From NCBI RefSeq assembly GCF_036014195.1, contig NZ_CP107918.1, forward strand, positions 1,054,001 to 1,118,000: a DNA stretch of 64,000 nucleotides, in the 5' to 3' direction. Below, one piece after another: positions 56,677 through 64,000 of this stretch (position 1 is its first letter; the number at the start of each line of letters is the position of its first letter). A program made the position numbers and the translations under genes. The notes beneath the pieces are model-generated. The model did no database searches and was not told the DNA's origin. It saw nothing but the letters and a program-made list of their open reading frames with translations. The DNA is from Streptomyces sp. NBC_00442 (lineage in GTDB: Bacteria > Actinomycetota > Actinomycetes > Streptomycetales > Streptomycetaceae).

Positions 56677-57594
56677 TCAGCTCGCCGGATAGCGGTCGAT
56701 GGGCGGCGCGGGCGCCGGGGGTCGCCCGGACAGGCCGAGCGTCGCGGCGTACGCCTTCTTCCAGTCGCCGTTCTTCTCGTGGGCCTCGATGGCGTCGTCG
56801 AGGAAGAACCGCAGCGTGTTGTCGCTCTTGGGCACGCCGATGCCGTAGGGCTCCTTGGAGAACGGCTTGCCGACCACCTTGAGTTCGTCGGGCACCTTCG
56901 CCGCGTAGCCGCTCAGGATGGTGTCGTCGGTGGTGACGGCCGCGACCTGGAAGGTGAGCAGGTTGTCCACGCACACCGAGTAGGTGTCGTAGGCGACCAT
57001 GTCGACCTTCGGGTAGTCCTTCTCCATCCGCTGGTACGGGGTGGAGCCTGCGGCCGAGCAGACCCGCTTGCCGTCGAAGTCCTGGGGCGCGGTGAGGTTG
57101 TCCTCGTCCGTGCGCACCAGGAGCCCCTGGCCTGCCATGTAGTAGGGCCCCGCGAAGCCGACGAGCTTCTTGCGGTTGTCGTTGATGGTGTACGTGCCGA
57201 CGTAGTAGTCGATCTGGCCGTTCTGCAGCGCGGTTTCGCGGTTCGCCGAGGCGATCGTCTTGAACTGGATGGTCGACGGATCGAAGCCGAGCGAGGCGGA
57301 CATCATCTTGGCGATCTCGATGTCGAATCCGGTGTAGACGCCGGTGGCCGGGTCCTTCTCGCCCAGGTAGGGCTGGTCCTCCTTGGCGCCGACGACCAGA
57401 TGGCCGCGGTTCTTCGCGCGCCGCCACACCGGGGAGCCGGGCAGACTGACGTCCTTGGCCACCGTGTAGTGCGGCAGCAGGGCGGCCTTGGGGCCCTTGA
57501 CCGGCGGGCTGCCCGACTTGCCGCAGCCGGCCAGGGCCAGGACGAGCAGCAGCGCGGCGAGCGCGCGTCGTGTGGCCATCATCGTTGCGTTCAC
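56677..57594 (-). CDS. gluB: Glutamate-binding lipoprotein GluB
   Basis: 305 aa from GTG 57594; ATG 57582/57579 are better spaced from the GGGGGG site and may be the true start. Signal peptide ALAALLLVLALAGCG with lipobox LAGC. The periplasmic-binding-protein type II fold has GHLVVGAKEDQPYLGEKDPATG, FDIEIAKMMSASLGFD, NGQIDYYVGTYTINDNRKK, FAGPYYMAGQGLLVR and GIGVPKSDNTLRFFLDDAIEA. The pattern matches glutamate/glutamine/aspartate-binding proteins. It captures the amino acid outside the membrane and delivers it to GluCD. Confidence 0.92.
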   Translation of the reverse strand: MNATMMATRRALAALLLVLALAGCGKSGSPPVKGPKAALLPHYTVAKDVSLPGSPVWRRAKNRGHLVVGAKEDQPYLGEKDPATGVYTGFDIEIAKMMSASLGFDPSTIQFKTIASANRETALQNGQIDYYVGTYTINDNRKKLVGFAGPYYMAGQGLLVRTDEDNLTAPQDFDGKRVCSAAGSTPYQRMEKDYPKVDMVAYDTYSVCVDNLLTFQVAAVTTDDTILSGYAAKVPDELKVVGKPFSKEPYGIGVPKSDNTLRFFLDDAIEAHEKNGDWKKAYAATLGLSGRPPAPAPPIDRYPAS

Positions 57595-57601
57595 CCCCCG
57601 T

Positions 57602-58345
<744 letters not shown>

Positions 58346-58500
58346 ACGCTGTCCTGCCCACTCATCGCTGTGTCGAGGTCAGCGCAAACTATCCAGCCAG
58401 GTAAGGGACTTCATCTCGACACGCGCGAATAGGGCATAAACCGTATTTTGACCGGGGGGCCGCGGGGTGGCACGCGGGGGGCCGTGCAGGGCCCCGGCAC

Positions 58501-58730
58501 GGCCTGGCGAGCCGCGCGGCGAAGGCCCGGCACGGGCCCGGCGGCCTGTCAGCGGGGACCCGTCCTCGGCGGCACCGCGGGGCCGTCGGCGGGTGCCTGG
58601 CCGGGGGGCGGCACCGGCCTGGCGAGCCGCGCGGCGAAGGCCCGGCACGGGCCCGGCGGCCTGTCAGCGGGGACCCGTCCTCGGCGGCACCGCGGGGCCG
58701 TCGGCGGGTGCCTGGCCGGGGGGCGGCACC
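58501..58730. repeat. Perfect tandem duplication of a 115-bp unit
   Basis: 58501-58615 and 58616-58730 are identical base for base on reading, each starting GGCCTGGCGAGCCGCGCGGC and ending GGGGGGCGGCACC. A divergent third start (GGCCCGGCGGGC) follows at 58731. Perfect identity implies recent duplication or gene conversion. Confidence 0.95.
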
Positions 58731-58900
58731 GGCCCGGCGGGCTGCGGGTGGCGGCGGCATCGGCCGGGCACTGTCAGAGGGGACCCGGCGCAGGCGCGGC
58801 CGGGGTGGTGGCACCGGACTGGCGCACGGTCGGGCGGGGACCCTGTCACGGGACTGGCCGGGGGGCGTGGCACGGCGCCCGGCGGGGTGCCGGCGGGGGT

Positions 58901-59034
58901 CTGGCATCGGTCCCGCGCGCTGCGGGCGGGGGCCTGGCATCGGTCCCGCGCGCTGCCGGCAGGGGGTCTGGCATCGGTCCCGCGCGCTGCGGGCGGGGGC
59001 CTGGCATCGGTCCCGCGCGCTGCGGGCGGAGGCC
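58901..59034. repeat. Four-copy 33/34-bp tandem repeat
   Basis: Units beginning CTGGCATCGGTCCCGCGCGC start at 58901, 58934, 58968 and 59001 (periods 33, 34, 33). They differ by few substitutions in the GGGCGGGGGC spacer. The array ends 36 bp before the next gene's stop. Confidence 0.92.
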
Positions 59035-59069
59035 TGACCGAGGGGTGGGCCGGGGCGGTGGGGGGCCGG

Positions 59070-59495
59070 TCAGGCTTCGGCGGCCTCGGCGTAGACCTGG
59101 AACAGTTCGGGGGCGCCGGTCGCCGCCCAGGTCAGGCCCGCGTCCACCACGTCGATCTCGCGGCCGGAGGCGAGCCGCACCACCGGCTGGCCGCTGGGCC
59201 ACACGTCCCAGCTCGCGCCCGGCACGGTGCGCACGATGACGGTGCCCAGATACAGGCCGGCGTCGTTGCCCAGCCAGGGCAGTTCCTCCGGGTCCTCGCG
59301 CCAGCGCGGGGTCAGCTGGTCCAGGGAGTCCAACGAGGCCGGGGAGTCGTCGAGTTCCAGACTGTTCTGCCAGGCCCTCGTGCGCAGCAGCTCGCACTCC
59401 GAGAGCACCTCCGCGACGCCCTGCGGATCCTCCCGGTAGATCGCCGCCACGGACGCCGCCGGGTGCCGCCTGCGCCAGTTCTGGAGGAAGTTCAT
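59070..59495 (-). CDS. DUF6278-like conserved actinomycete protein
   Basis: 141 aa from ATG 59495 (MNFLQNWRRRH). Features include DPQGVAEVLSECELLRTRA, ELDDSPASLDSLDQLTPRWR, EELPWLGNDAGLYLGTVIVR and WDVWPSGQPVVRLASGREIDV. These match, from memory, a Streptomyces family called DUF6278; no function is known. The fold is probably alpha/beta. No signal peptide or metal motif. Separated from exoIII by 76 bp, on the same strand and downstream of it. Confidence 0.75.
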   Translation of the reverse strand: MNFLQNWRRRHPAASVAAIYREDPQGVAEVLSECELLRTRAWQNSLELDDSPASLDSLDQLTPRWREDPEELPWLGNDAGLYLGTVIVRTVPGASWDVWPSGQPVVRLASGREIDVVDAGLTWAATGAPELFQVYAEAAEA

Positions 59496-59571
59496 ACGAT
59501 CCAGACTCCCATTTGAACGGTCAGTAGCACTACGGGGCACGCGGGGCGGCGCCGCGGCGTGCGGGCGGGGC

Positions 59572-60351
59572 TCAGACCTCCAGGTCCACCACGACCGGCG
59601 CATGGTCGGACGCGCCCTTGCCCTTGCGCTCCTCGCGGTCGACGTAGCTGTCCTTGACGGCGCCGGCGAACGGCTCGTTCCCGTAGACCAGGTCGATGCG
59701 CATGCCCCGGTTCTTGGGGAAGGCCAGCTGGCGGTAGTCCCAGTAGGTGTAGGGACGGTCGTACTTCAGGGGGCGGGGCACCACGTCGGACAGGCCCGCC
59801 TCGCGCAGCGACGCAAGCGCGGCGCGCTCCGGCGGGGTGACGTGGGTCAGCCCCTCGAAGACGGCCGGGTCGTACACGTCCTCGTCCGTCGGGGCCACGT
59901 TGAAGTCGCCGAGCACCGCGAAGGGGCGCCGGCCTGCCGCGTCCTCGGCGACGGCCGCCTTCAGGGCCTCGAACCACCTCAGCTTGTACGCGTAGTGGTC
60001 GTGCTCGACCTCTCGGCCGTTCGGCACGTAGACCGACCAGAGGCGGACTCCGCCGCAGGTCGCCGAGATCGCGCGCGGTTCCTCCACGCCCTCGTAGTCC
60101 GGGCCACCGGGCAGCCCGAGCACGACGTCGTCCAGGCCGACGCGGGAGACCAGGGCCACCCCGTTCCACCTTCCGGTGGCGTTGACCGCGGACTCGTAGC
60201 CGAGCTCGCGCAGCTCCGCGGCGGGGAAGCCCTCGGCCGTGGTCTTGGTCTCCTGGATGCACAGCACGTCGGTGCCGCTGCTCTCCAGCCAGGCCAGCAG
60301 ACGGGGCAGCCGAGCGGTGATCGAGTTCACGTTCCAGGTGGCGATGCGCAT
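59572..60351 (-). CDS. xthA: Exodeoxyribonuclease III (AP endonuclease family)
   Basis: 259 aa from ATG 60351 (MRIATWNVNSITARL). It has the EEP-fold signature: Asn in TWNVNSI, the metal Glu in LCIQETKT, YVPNGREVEHDHY, GDFNVAPTDEDVYDP (the catalytic Asp/Asn pair), the His in the RIDLVYGN region and the final SDHAPVVVDLE. Full length. Acts in base-excision repair and at 3' ends of damaged DNA, cytoplasmic. Preceded by the MBL gene 30 bp upstream on the same strand, so they may share a transcript. Confidence 0.95.
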   Translation of the reverse strand: MRIATWNVNSITARLPRLLAWLESSGTDVLCIQETKTTAEGFPAAELRELGYESAVNATGRWNGVALVSRVGLDDVVLGLPGGPDYEGVEEPRAISATCGGVRLWSVYVPNGREVEHDHYAYKLRWFEALKAAVAEDAAGRRPFAVLGDFNVAPTDEDVYDPAVFEGLTHVTPPERAALASLREAGLSDVVPRPLKYDRPYTYWDYRQLAFPKNRGMRIDLVYGNEPFAGAVKDSYVDREERKGKGASDHAPVVVDLEV

Positions 60352-60381
60352 GCGTCCCAACCTACCGCCCGGCACTGACAG

Positions 60382-61020
60382 TCACAGAAGCGTCGAGTCC
60401 CCGGGGGTGAGGCGGGCGTGGTCGGCGCCGCCGAGTGAGCCGATCTGGGAGTCGTAGATCGGCCGGGCGAGGTCGGTGAGCAGGGCGTCGTGGATGTCGA
60501 AGGCGCGACGCGGCTTGACCTCGCGCACGTAGTCGATCACCTCGGAGATCTTGTTCCACGGGGCCATCACCGGCAGCATCAGGGTGTCCACGGCGTGGTC
60601 GGGCACGGTGAGCGCGTCGCCCGGGTGGAAGACCGAACCGTCCACCAGGAAGCCGATGTTGGTGATGCGCGGGATGTCGGGGTGGATCACGGCGTGCAGT
60701 TCGCCGTGGACCTGGATGTCGAACCCGGCGGCCTCGAAGGCGTCGCCGTGCCCGACCGTGTGGACGCGGCCGGGGAAGGCCGCCGAGATCTTCTCCGCGA
60801 CGCTGCGCAGGGTCCAGATCTCGGCCGCGGGGTTCGCTTCGAGGCCGGCCCGCAGCCGCTCCTCGTCGAAGTGGTCCGGGTGCTCGTGGGTGACCAGGAC
60901 CGCGTCGGCGCCCACCGCCGCGTCCCGCTCACTGAACGTGCCCGGGTCGATGACGAGGGTGCGGCCGTCCTTGTGCAGCTGGACGCAGGCGTGGGTCTTC
61001 TTGGTCAGCTTCAGGCTCAT
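60382..61020 (-). CDS. Metallo-beta-lactamase-fold hydrolase
   Basis: 212 aa from ATG 61020. The metal motif HxHxDH is in LVTHEHPDHFDEERL; further ligands are His in ELHAVIHPD, Asp in SVFHPGDALT and His in AFDIHDALL. FLVDGSVFHPGDAL resembles UlaG-like proteins. The enzyme probably has a dinuclear metal centre. It is most similar in style to the YcbL/UlaG-like group of unknown substrates. It lies 44 bp before the pcaL-type gene's stop on the same strand. Confidence 0.88.
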   Translation of the reverse strand: MSLKLTKKTHACVQLHKDGRTLVIDPGTFSERDAAVGADAVLVTHEHPDHFDEERLRAGLEANPAAEIWTLRSVAEKISAAFPGRVHTVGHGDAFEAAGFDIQVHGELHAVIHPDIPRITNIGFLVDGSVFHPGDALTVPDHAVDTLMLPVMAPWNKISEVIDYVREVKPRRAFDIHDALLTDLARPIYDSQIGSLGGADHARLTPGDSTLL

Positions 61021-61064
61021 GGTCCCATCCTGCTCCCGGCCCGGCGCCGGGGCACACGATCCGG

Positions 61065-62357
61065 TCAGCCGCGCGGGGTGGTCTCCTCAAGGATCACCGC
61101 GCCGACCACCCGGAACGCCGCGCTCGCCGCGGGAGCGCCGCAGTACACGCCTGTCTGGAGGAGGATTTCCTTGATCTCGTCGGGGGCGAGTCCGGCGCGC
61201 AGCGCGGCCCGGGTGTGCGCCGCCAGGTCGTCCAGGTGGCCGCCCGTGGTGAGCGCGGCGAGGGCGACCGCGGCCCGGGTCCGCCGGTCGAGGCCGTCCC
61301 TCGACCACACCTCGCCCCAGACGTGGCGGGTCGTGACCTCGTCGAAGTCGCTCCTGAAGGCGTCCGCTCCGGCCGTCTCGGCGTCCACATGGGCGTCGCC
61401 CAGCACCTCGCGCCGCATCTTCATGCCGCGCTCGTACGCGTCCGCGCCCACCACGGCCTCGACGAAGGCGGGGGCCGGCGTCTCGGCCGGGACCTCGGGC
61501 GCGAGGGGGCCGGCCGGCGCCGGGGGCGCCAGGGGGGTGGGCACGGGGGGCGGCACGGGGAGGGCGGTGAGGGTCTCCTGCCAGGCGGTCGAGAAGTGGC
61601 GTACGAGGAGATCGGTGACGGCGCCCGGCTGCTCGACCGGGGCGAGGTGGGAGGCGCCCGGCACGACGGCCAGGCCGGCGCCCGGAACCCCGGCGACCAG
61701 CGTGCGGGCCTCGCCGGGCCCGGTCACCCGGTCCTCGGCTCCGACCAGGGCGAGCGTGGGCACACCGATCCGGCCCAGCTCGGCGCGGATGTCGAAGGCG
61801 GCAAGCGCCTCGCAGGCCCCGATGTAACAGGCGGGATCGGTCGTACGGACCATCTGCACGGCCCACTCCACGATGGCGGGCTGGGCCGCGGCGTAGGCGG
61901 CGGTGAACCAGCGCTCGGGCGCGGAGCGCGCCATCGGGTCCATGCCGTTGGCCCGGACGATCACGCCGCGCTGGCGGTACTCGTCGGCGGTACCGAACCG
62001 GGGCGAGGCGGCGACCAGGGCCAGCGAGGCGATCCGTTGCGGGTGGCGCAGGGCCAGATCGGCGCCGATCGCGCCGCCGATGGAGCACCCGGCGTAGCCG
62101 AAGCGCTGGATACCGAGCCCGTCGAGGGTGGCGATCAGCCGGTCCCCGAGCTCGGCCACGGAGTGGGCCGGCTGCGCGGGCGCCCCACCATGCCCCGGAA
62201 GGTCGAACCGCACCACCCGCCAGGTGCCGGCCAGCTCGGGTATCTGGCGGTCCCACATGTGCCAGGTGGTACCGAGGGAGGGACCCATGACCAGGACAGG
62301 AGCGTCTTCCGGCCCGTCAACGCGGTACTGCAGAGTGTTCTTCGGTGTCTCGCTCAC
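61065..62357 (-). CDS. pcaL: PcaL: fused 3-oxoadipate enol-lactonase and 4-carboxymuconolactone decarboxylase
   Basis: 430 aa from GTG 62357. The N-terminal alpha/beta-hydrolase (1-265) has Ser in YAGCSIGGAIG, Asp probably in LVGAEDRVTG, and His in GASHLAPVEQP; it matches PcaD. A 35-residue Pro-rich linker (VPPPVPTPLAPPAPAG...) connects a C-terminal CMD domain (about 310-430), with GLDRRTRAAVALAALTTGGH and LAPDEIKEILLQTGVYCG. The pair converts 4-carboxymuconolactone to 3-oxoadipate in the protocatechuate branch of the beta-ketoadipate pathway. No other pca genes are within the window. Confidence 0.92.
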   Translation of the reverse strand: MSETPKNTLQYRVDGPEDAPVLVMGPSLGTTWHMWDRQIPELAGTWRVVRFDLPGHGGAPAQPAHSVAELGDRLIATLDGLGIQRFGYAGCSIGGAIGADLALRHPQRIASLALVAASPRFGTADEYRQRGVIVRANGMDPMARSAPERWFTAAYAAAQPAIVEWAVQMVRTTDPACYIGACEALAAFDIRAELGRIGVPTLALVGAEDRVTGPGEARTLVAGVPGAGLAVVPGASHLAPVEQPGAVTDLLVRHFSTAWQETLTALPVPPPVPTPLAPPAPAGPLAPEVPAETPAPAFVEAVVGADAYERGMKMRREVLGDAHVDAETAGADAFRSDFDEVTTRHVWGEVWSRDGLDRRTRAAVALAALTTGGHLDDLAAHTRAALRAGLAPDEIKEILLQTGVYCGAPAASAAFRVVGAVILEETTPRG

Positions 62358-62701
62358 CCGCCCGACCCTCTCATCAGTCACCTTCAAAGTTACCGCCAGG
62401 GTCAGAAAGTCCGGGGAGACGCGGGCATGGACGCCCCGTGGTCCGCCTCGACCGTCACGGTTCATCGGCTGCGGCATCGACGACCCCGACCTCGCGGACA
62501 AGCTCAGCCGCCCGATCAGAGACCACGACGGCTTCAACCACCCTCAAGGCGGCACACCCCCCATGCCCGCACCGGCCTCGCGTCGGCGTACGAACAATGG
62601 CTCACATTGATTTAATGTTCAACTTACTCAAGCGGCAGTCCGGTCGGTGCGTGGACGACCACCCCGGAACCGGGCGCCAATGCCCTTTACCGCCAACGGA
62701 G
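62358..62701. other. Gap between pcaL and the VOC gene, with an A/T-rich patch
   Basis: 344 bp. 62585-62635 is unusually A/T-rich (CATTGATTTAATGTTCAAC) and holds TTGA-N8-TCAA (62607-62622) and a following CTTACTCAA, resembling a MarR-type operator or a promoter. In the VOC frame this stretch would contain three TTA codons within about 36 codons, arguing that it is not coding. Confidence 0.4.
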
Positions 62702-63280
62702 TTGAACCGATACGCCCCAGACCCAGACCGAGACCGGACCCGGACCCGGAAACGGAAGAACACCCTGCCGCTCCGCCTCCACCACCACGCCTGGATCACC
62801 GACGACCAGGAAGCCAACCGGCGCTTCTACGAGGACGTGATCGGCCTGCCCCTGGTGGCCACCCGGACCGAGCACCAGGTACTCACCGGCTCCGAGCGCG
62901 CCTACAGTCACGCCCTCTACGGCTTGGCCGACGGCAGCGCGCTCGCCTTCTTCCAGTTCGCCGACCCCGAGGACCAGAAGGAGTTCAAGACCATCAGCGA
63001 CTCCACCCCGTTGCGCCACATCGCCTTCAAGGTCGAAACGGAGACGCAGGAGGCCATGGGCGAGCGTGTCACCGCGGCCGGTGATGCGGAGACGAACGCC
63101 CACGTGATCGACCACGGGTTCTGCGTCTCGCTGTACGTCACGGACCCCAATGGGCTGATCCTGGAGTTCGTCGGCCACCCCGACGTGGAGAAGATCGACG
63201 CCGAGCGGCGCGCCACCGCACACGCCGACCTCGCCCGCTGGCTCGCCGGCGACCGCACGAGCAACAACCGGTGGCAGTGA
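62702..63280 (+). CDS. VOC-superfamily (glyoxalase/dioxygenase-like) protein
   Basis: About 192 aa if TTG 62702 is used; the true start is unclear. The recognisable VOC core begins at LRLHHHAWITDDQEANRRFYE (in two parts) and continues with LPLVATRTEHQVLTGSERAY, LAFFQFADPEDQ, LRHIAFKVE and CVSLYVTDPNGLILEFVGHPD, with His and Glu metal-ligand positions. The segment before it, DPDRDRTRTRKRKN, comes from a hexanucleotide-like low-complexity stretch and is unlike a natural N-terminus. Candidate roles include dioxygenase, epimerase or resistance protein; none is supported further. Confidence 0.75.
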   Translation: MNRYAPDPDRDRTRTRKRKNTLPLRLHHHAWITDDQEANRRFYEDVIGLPLVATRTEHQVLTGSERAYSHALYGLADGSALAFFQFADPEDQKEFKTISDSTPLRHIAFKVETETQEAMGERVTAAGDAETNAHVIDHGFCVSLYVTDPNGLILEFVGHPDVEKIDAERRATAHADLARWLAGDRTSNNRWQ

Positions 63281-63393
63281 CCCGCCACCGGCGTCGACGC
63301 GGTAGCGAGCGTCCAAGCCGTGATACCGGGCCGGCCGAGAGCGACAGCAGGGCGCATGCGCGAGAGCGTGGCTGTCACCGTTCTTCGGATACG

Positions 63394-63434
63394 CGTGTGG
63401 GCTCCCCGCCAGTCGATGGCGGGGAGCCCACACG
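63394..63434. terminator. Bidirectional terminator
   Basis: A perfect 17-bp stem pairs 63394-63410 with 63418-63434 around AGTCGAT, between the plus-strand VOC gene and the minus-strand small membrane gene. Confidence 0.85.
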
Positions 63435-63456
63435 TCATGCACTCGGCGGTCTACGC

Positions 63457-63618
63457 CTACCAGCGGTACCAGCGGCCGCTTCCTCCCTTGGGACGGGCGA
63501 TGAACCCGACCAGCCACACGACGAGCACGATGATCGCGATCCACCACAGGGCCTTCAGCGCGAAGCCCGCACCGAAGAGGATCAGAGCCAGCAGAAGAAC
63601 GAGAAGCAGGGGAACCAT
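63457..63618 (-). CDS. Small hydrophobic membrane protein
   Basis: 53 aa from ATG 63618, with a GGAGG site 8 bp upstream. Two hydrophobic spans (LLLVLLLALILFGAGFALK and WWIAIIVLVVWLVGFI) and a basic, aromatic tail RPKGGSGRWYRW. It resembles the short 'hydrophobic protein' widely present in Streptomyces, function unknown. The open frame upstream to 63690 has no good signal. Confidence 0.8.
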   Translation of the reverse strand: MVPLLLVLLLALILFGAGFALKALWWIAIIVLVVWLVGFIARPKGGSGRWYRW

Positions 63619-63717
63619 AGTTATCAACCTCCGAGCCACCGAATGCCCCGCCGCAGCAAGGCAACACCACCTCGGTGCGACTGTTTCCAAAATTCTTGAC
63701 CGGGCATTCTTCTTCCC

Positions 63718-64000
63718 CTATCCGAGAGCACGGTTGACCGGCCGAAGGGTCAACGGCCCCGCTGTGGGGGTGTCGGGGGTATCGGGGGTGTCGGGCGTGT
63801 CGGCGAGCCGGCCGTCTTCGAGGTGCAGTCGGCGGGTGACGTGTACGGCTTCCAGCAGTCGTCGGTCGTGGGAGACCAGGAGCAGGGTGCCCTCGTAGGA
63901 GGCGAGGGCGGATTCGAGTTGCTCGATGGCTTGGAGGTCGAGATGGTTGGTGGGTTCGTCAAGGACCAGCAGGTTCACCCCGCGGCCCTGCAGCAGTGCG
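63718..64000 (-). CDS. ABC-F ATPase, C-terminal end (gene continues past window)
   Basis: 94 residues remain of a longer protein. The second ATP-binding domain end is visible: Walker B LLVLDEPTNHLDLQAIEQLE, and the switch SHDRRLLEAV. The ATPase of this class acts on ribosomes for antibiotic resistance or translation control (OleB/Lsa-like or EttA-like). The extreme C-terminus LADTPDTPDTPDTPTAG arises from four tandem 9-bp units at about 63766-63802. Read from the minus strand, its upstream part lies beyond 64000. Confidence 0.85.
   Translation of the reverse strand, partial: ALLQGRGVNLLVLDEPTNHLDLQAIEQLESALASYEGTLLLVSHDRRLLEAVHVTRRLHLEDGRLADTPDTPDTPDTPTAGPLTLRPVNRALG

Larger units (their letters stand above)
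58346..59069. other. 724-bp non-coding GC-rich block with tandem repeats
   Basis: Nearest gluA (58346-58450) the sequence is A/T-rich (GGGCATAAACCGTATTTTGAC) and probably promoter. The remainder is extremely G-rich. Long open frames exist in several directions, but they are made of Pro/Arg/Gly/Ala repeats with no start signal, so they are not annotated as genes. Confidence 0.7.

Noticed and set aside
58901..59034. Regular 33/34-bp repeats considered as a CRISPR array
   Set aside because: There are no unique spacers; the whole unit repeats in tandem, and no cas genes are nearby.
58389..59516. Overlapping frames of 180-350 codons in the repeat block
   Set aside because: They consist of translated tandem repeats (GLASVPRAAGG-like units), run into neighbouring genes and lack ribosome sites.

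Overview
The window looks like a chromosomal segment of a Streptomyces or close relative. The evidence is very high G+C with extreme third-position GC bias, frequent GTG starts, ATGA/GTGA-coupled operons, leaderless-type promoters, small families of dispersed extragenic repeats, and gene content typical of the genus: the ethylmalonyl-CoA operon beside psd-pssA, gluABCD, a GH75 chitosanase, F420-type oxidoreductases and Stealth proteins. From memory, the left end matches the order of S. coelicolor SCO6473-SCO6467; this was not checked by search. No rRNA, tRNA, CRISPR array or intact mobile element was seen.

Layout. 1-7.1 kb: ethylmalonyl-CoA pathway operon (ccr, partial, then mutase, lyase, hydratase, dehydrogenase), followed by psd-pssA for phosphatidylethanolamine synthesis. 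7.1-15.4 kb: extragenic repeats, a DHA2 drug exporter with a palindromic operator, glycerate kinase, a BCCT transporter, an S9 peptidase with a possible attenuator leader, and a Nudix hydrolase. 15.1-16 kb: a scar with a stop-interrupted small membrane gene and an IS5-type transposase remnant. 16-25.3 kb: adaptive DNA-repair pair ogt and ada-alkA, then single housekeeping or orphan genes (metallophosphoesterase, macrodomain, FAD oxidoreductase, nucleotidyltransferase, IMPase, lipoate ligase, DGH-R protein).

25.4-38.4 kb: a F420-dependent LLM oxidoreductase and a reductive-pyrimidine/hydantoin cluster (hydA, class III aminotransferase, nitrilase). Between them lies an 8-kb surface-glycan cassette. 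It has a GT4-Stealth fusion with a beta-rich partner, and divergently a second Stealth phosphotransferase coupled to a PIG-L deacetylase lipoprotein carrying a TTA (bldA) codon. This cassette is the most interesting system in the window.

38.5-47.9 kb: HAD phosphatase, alginate-lyase-like lipoprotein, HTH-Nudix pair, GH75 chitosanase, gamma-glutamyltransferase, and an alpha/beta hydrolase-P450 pair. 48-55 kb: an envelope locus, femX-like/murJ/response regulator/histidine kinase/lipoprotein on the minus strand, with a divergent L,D-transpeptidase. 55.1-58.3 kb: gluABCD amino-acid ABC importer. 58.3-59.1 kb: a GC-rich non-coding block with a perfect 115-bp tandem duplication and a 33-bp repeat array. 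59-64 kb: a DUF6278-like protein, exonuclease III, a metallo-beta-lactamase-fold protein, a PcaL fusion enzyme, a VOC protein, a small hydrophobic protein and the 3' end of an ABC-F gene that runs off the window.
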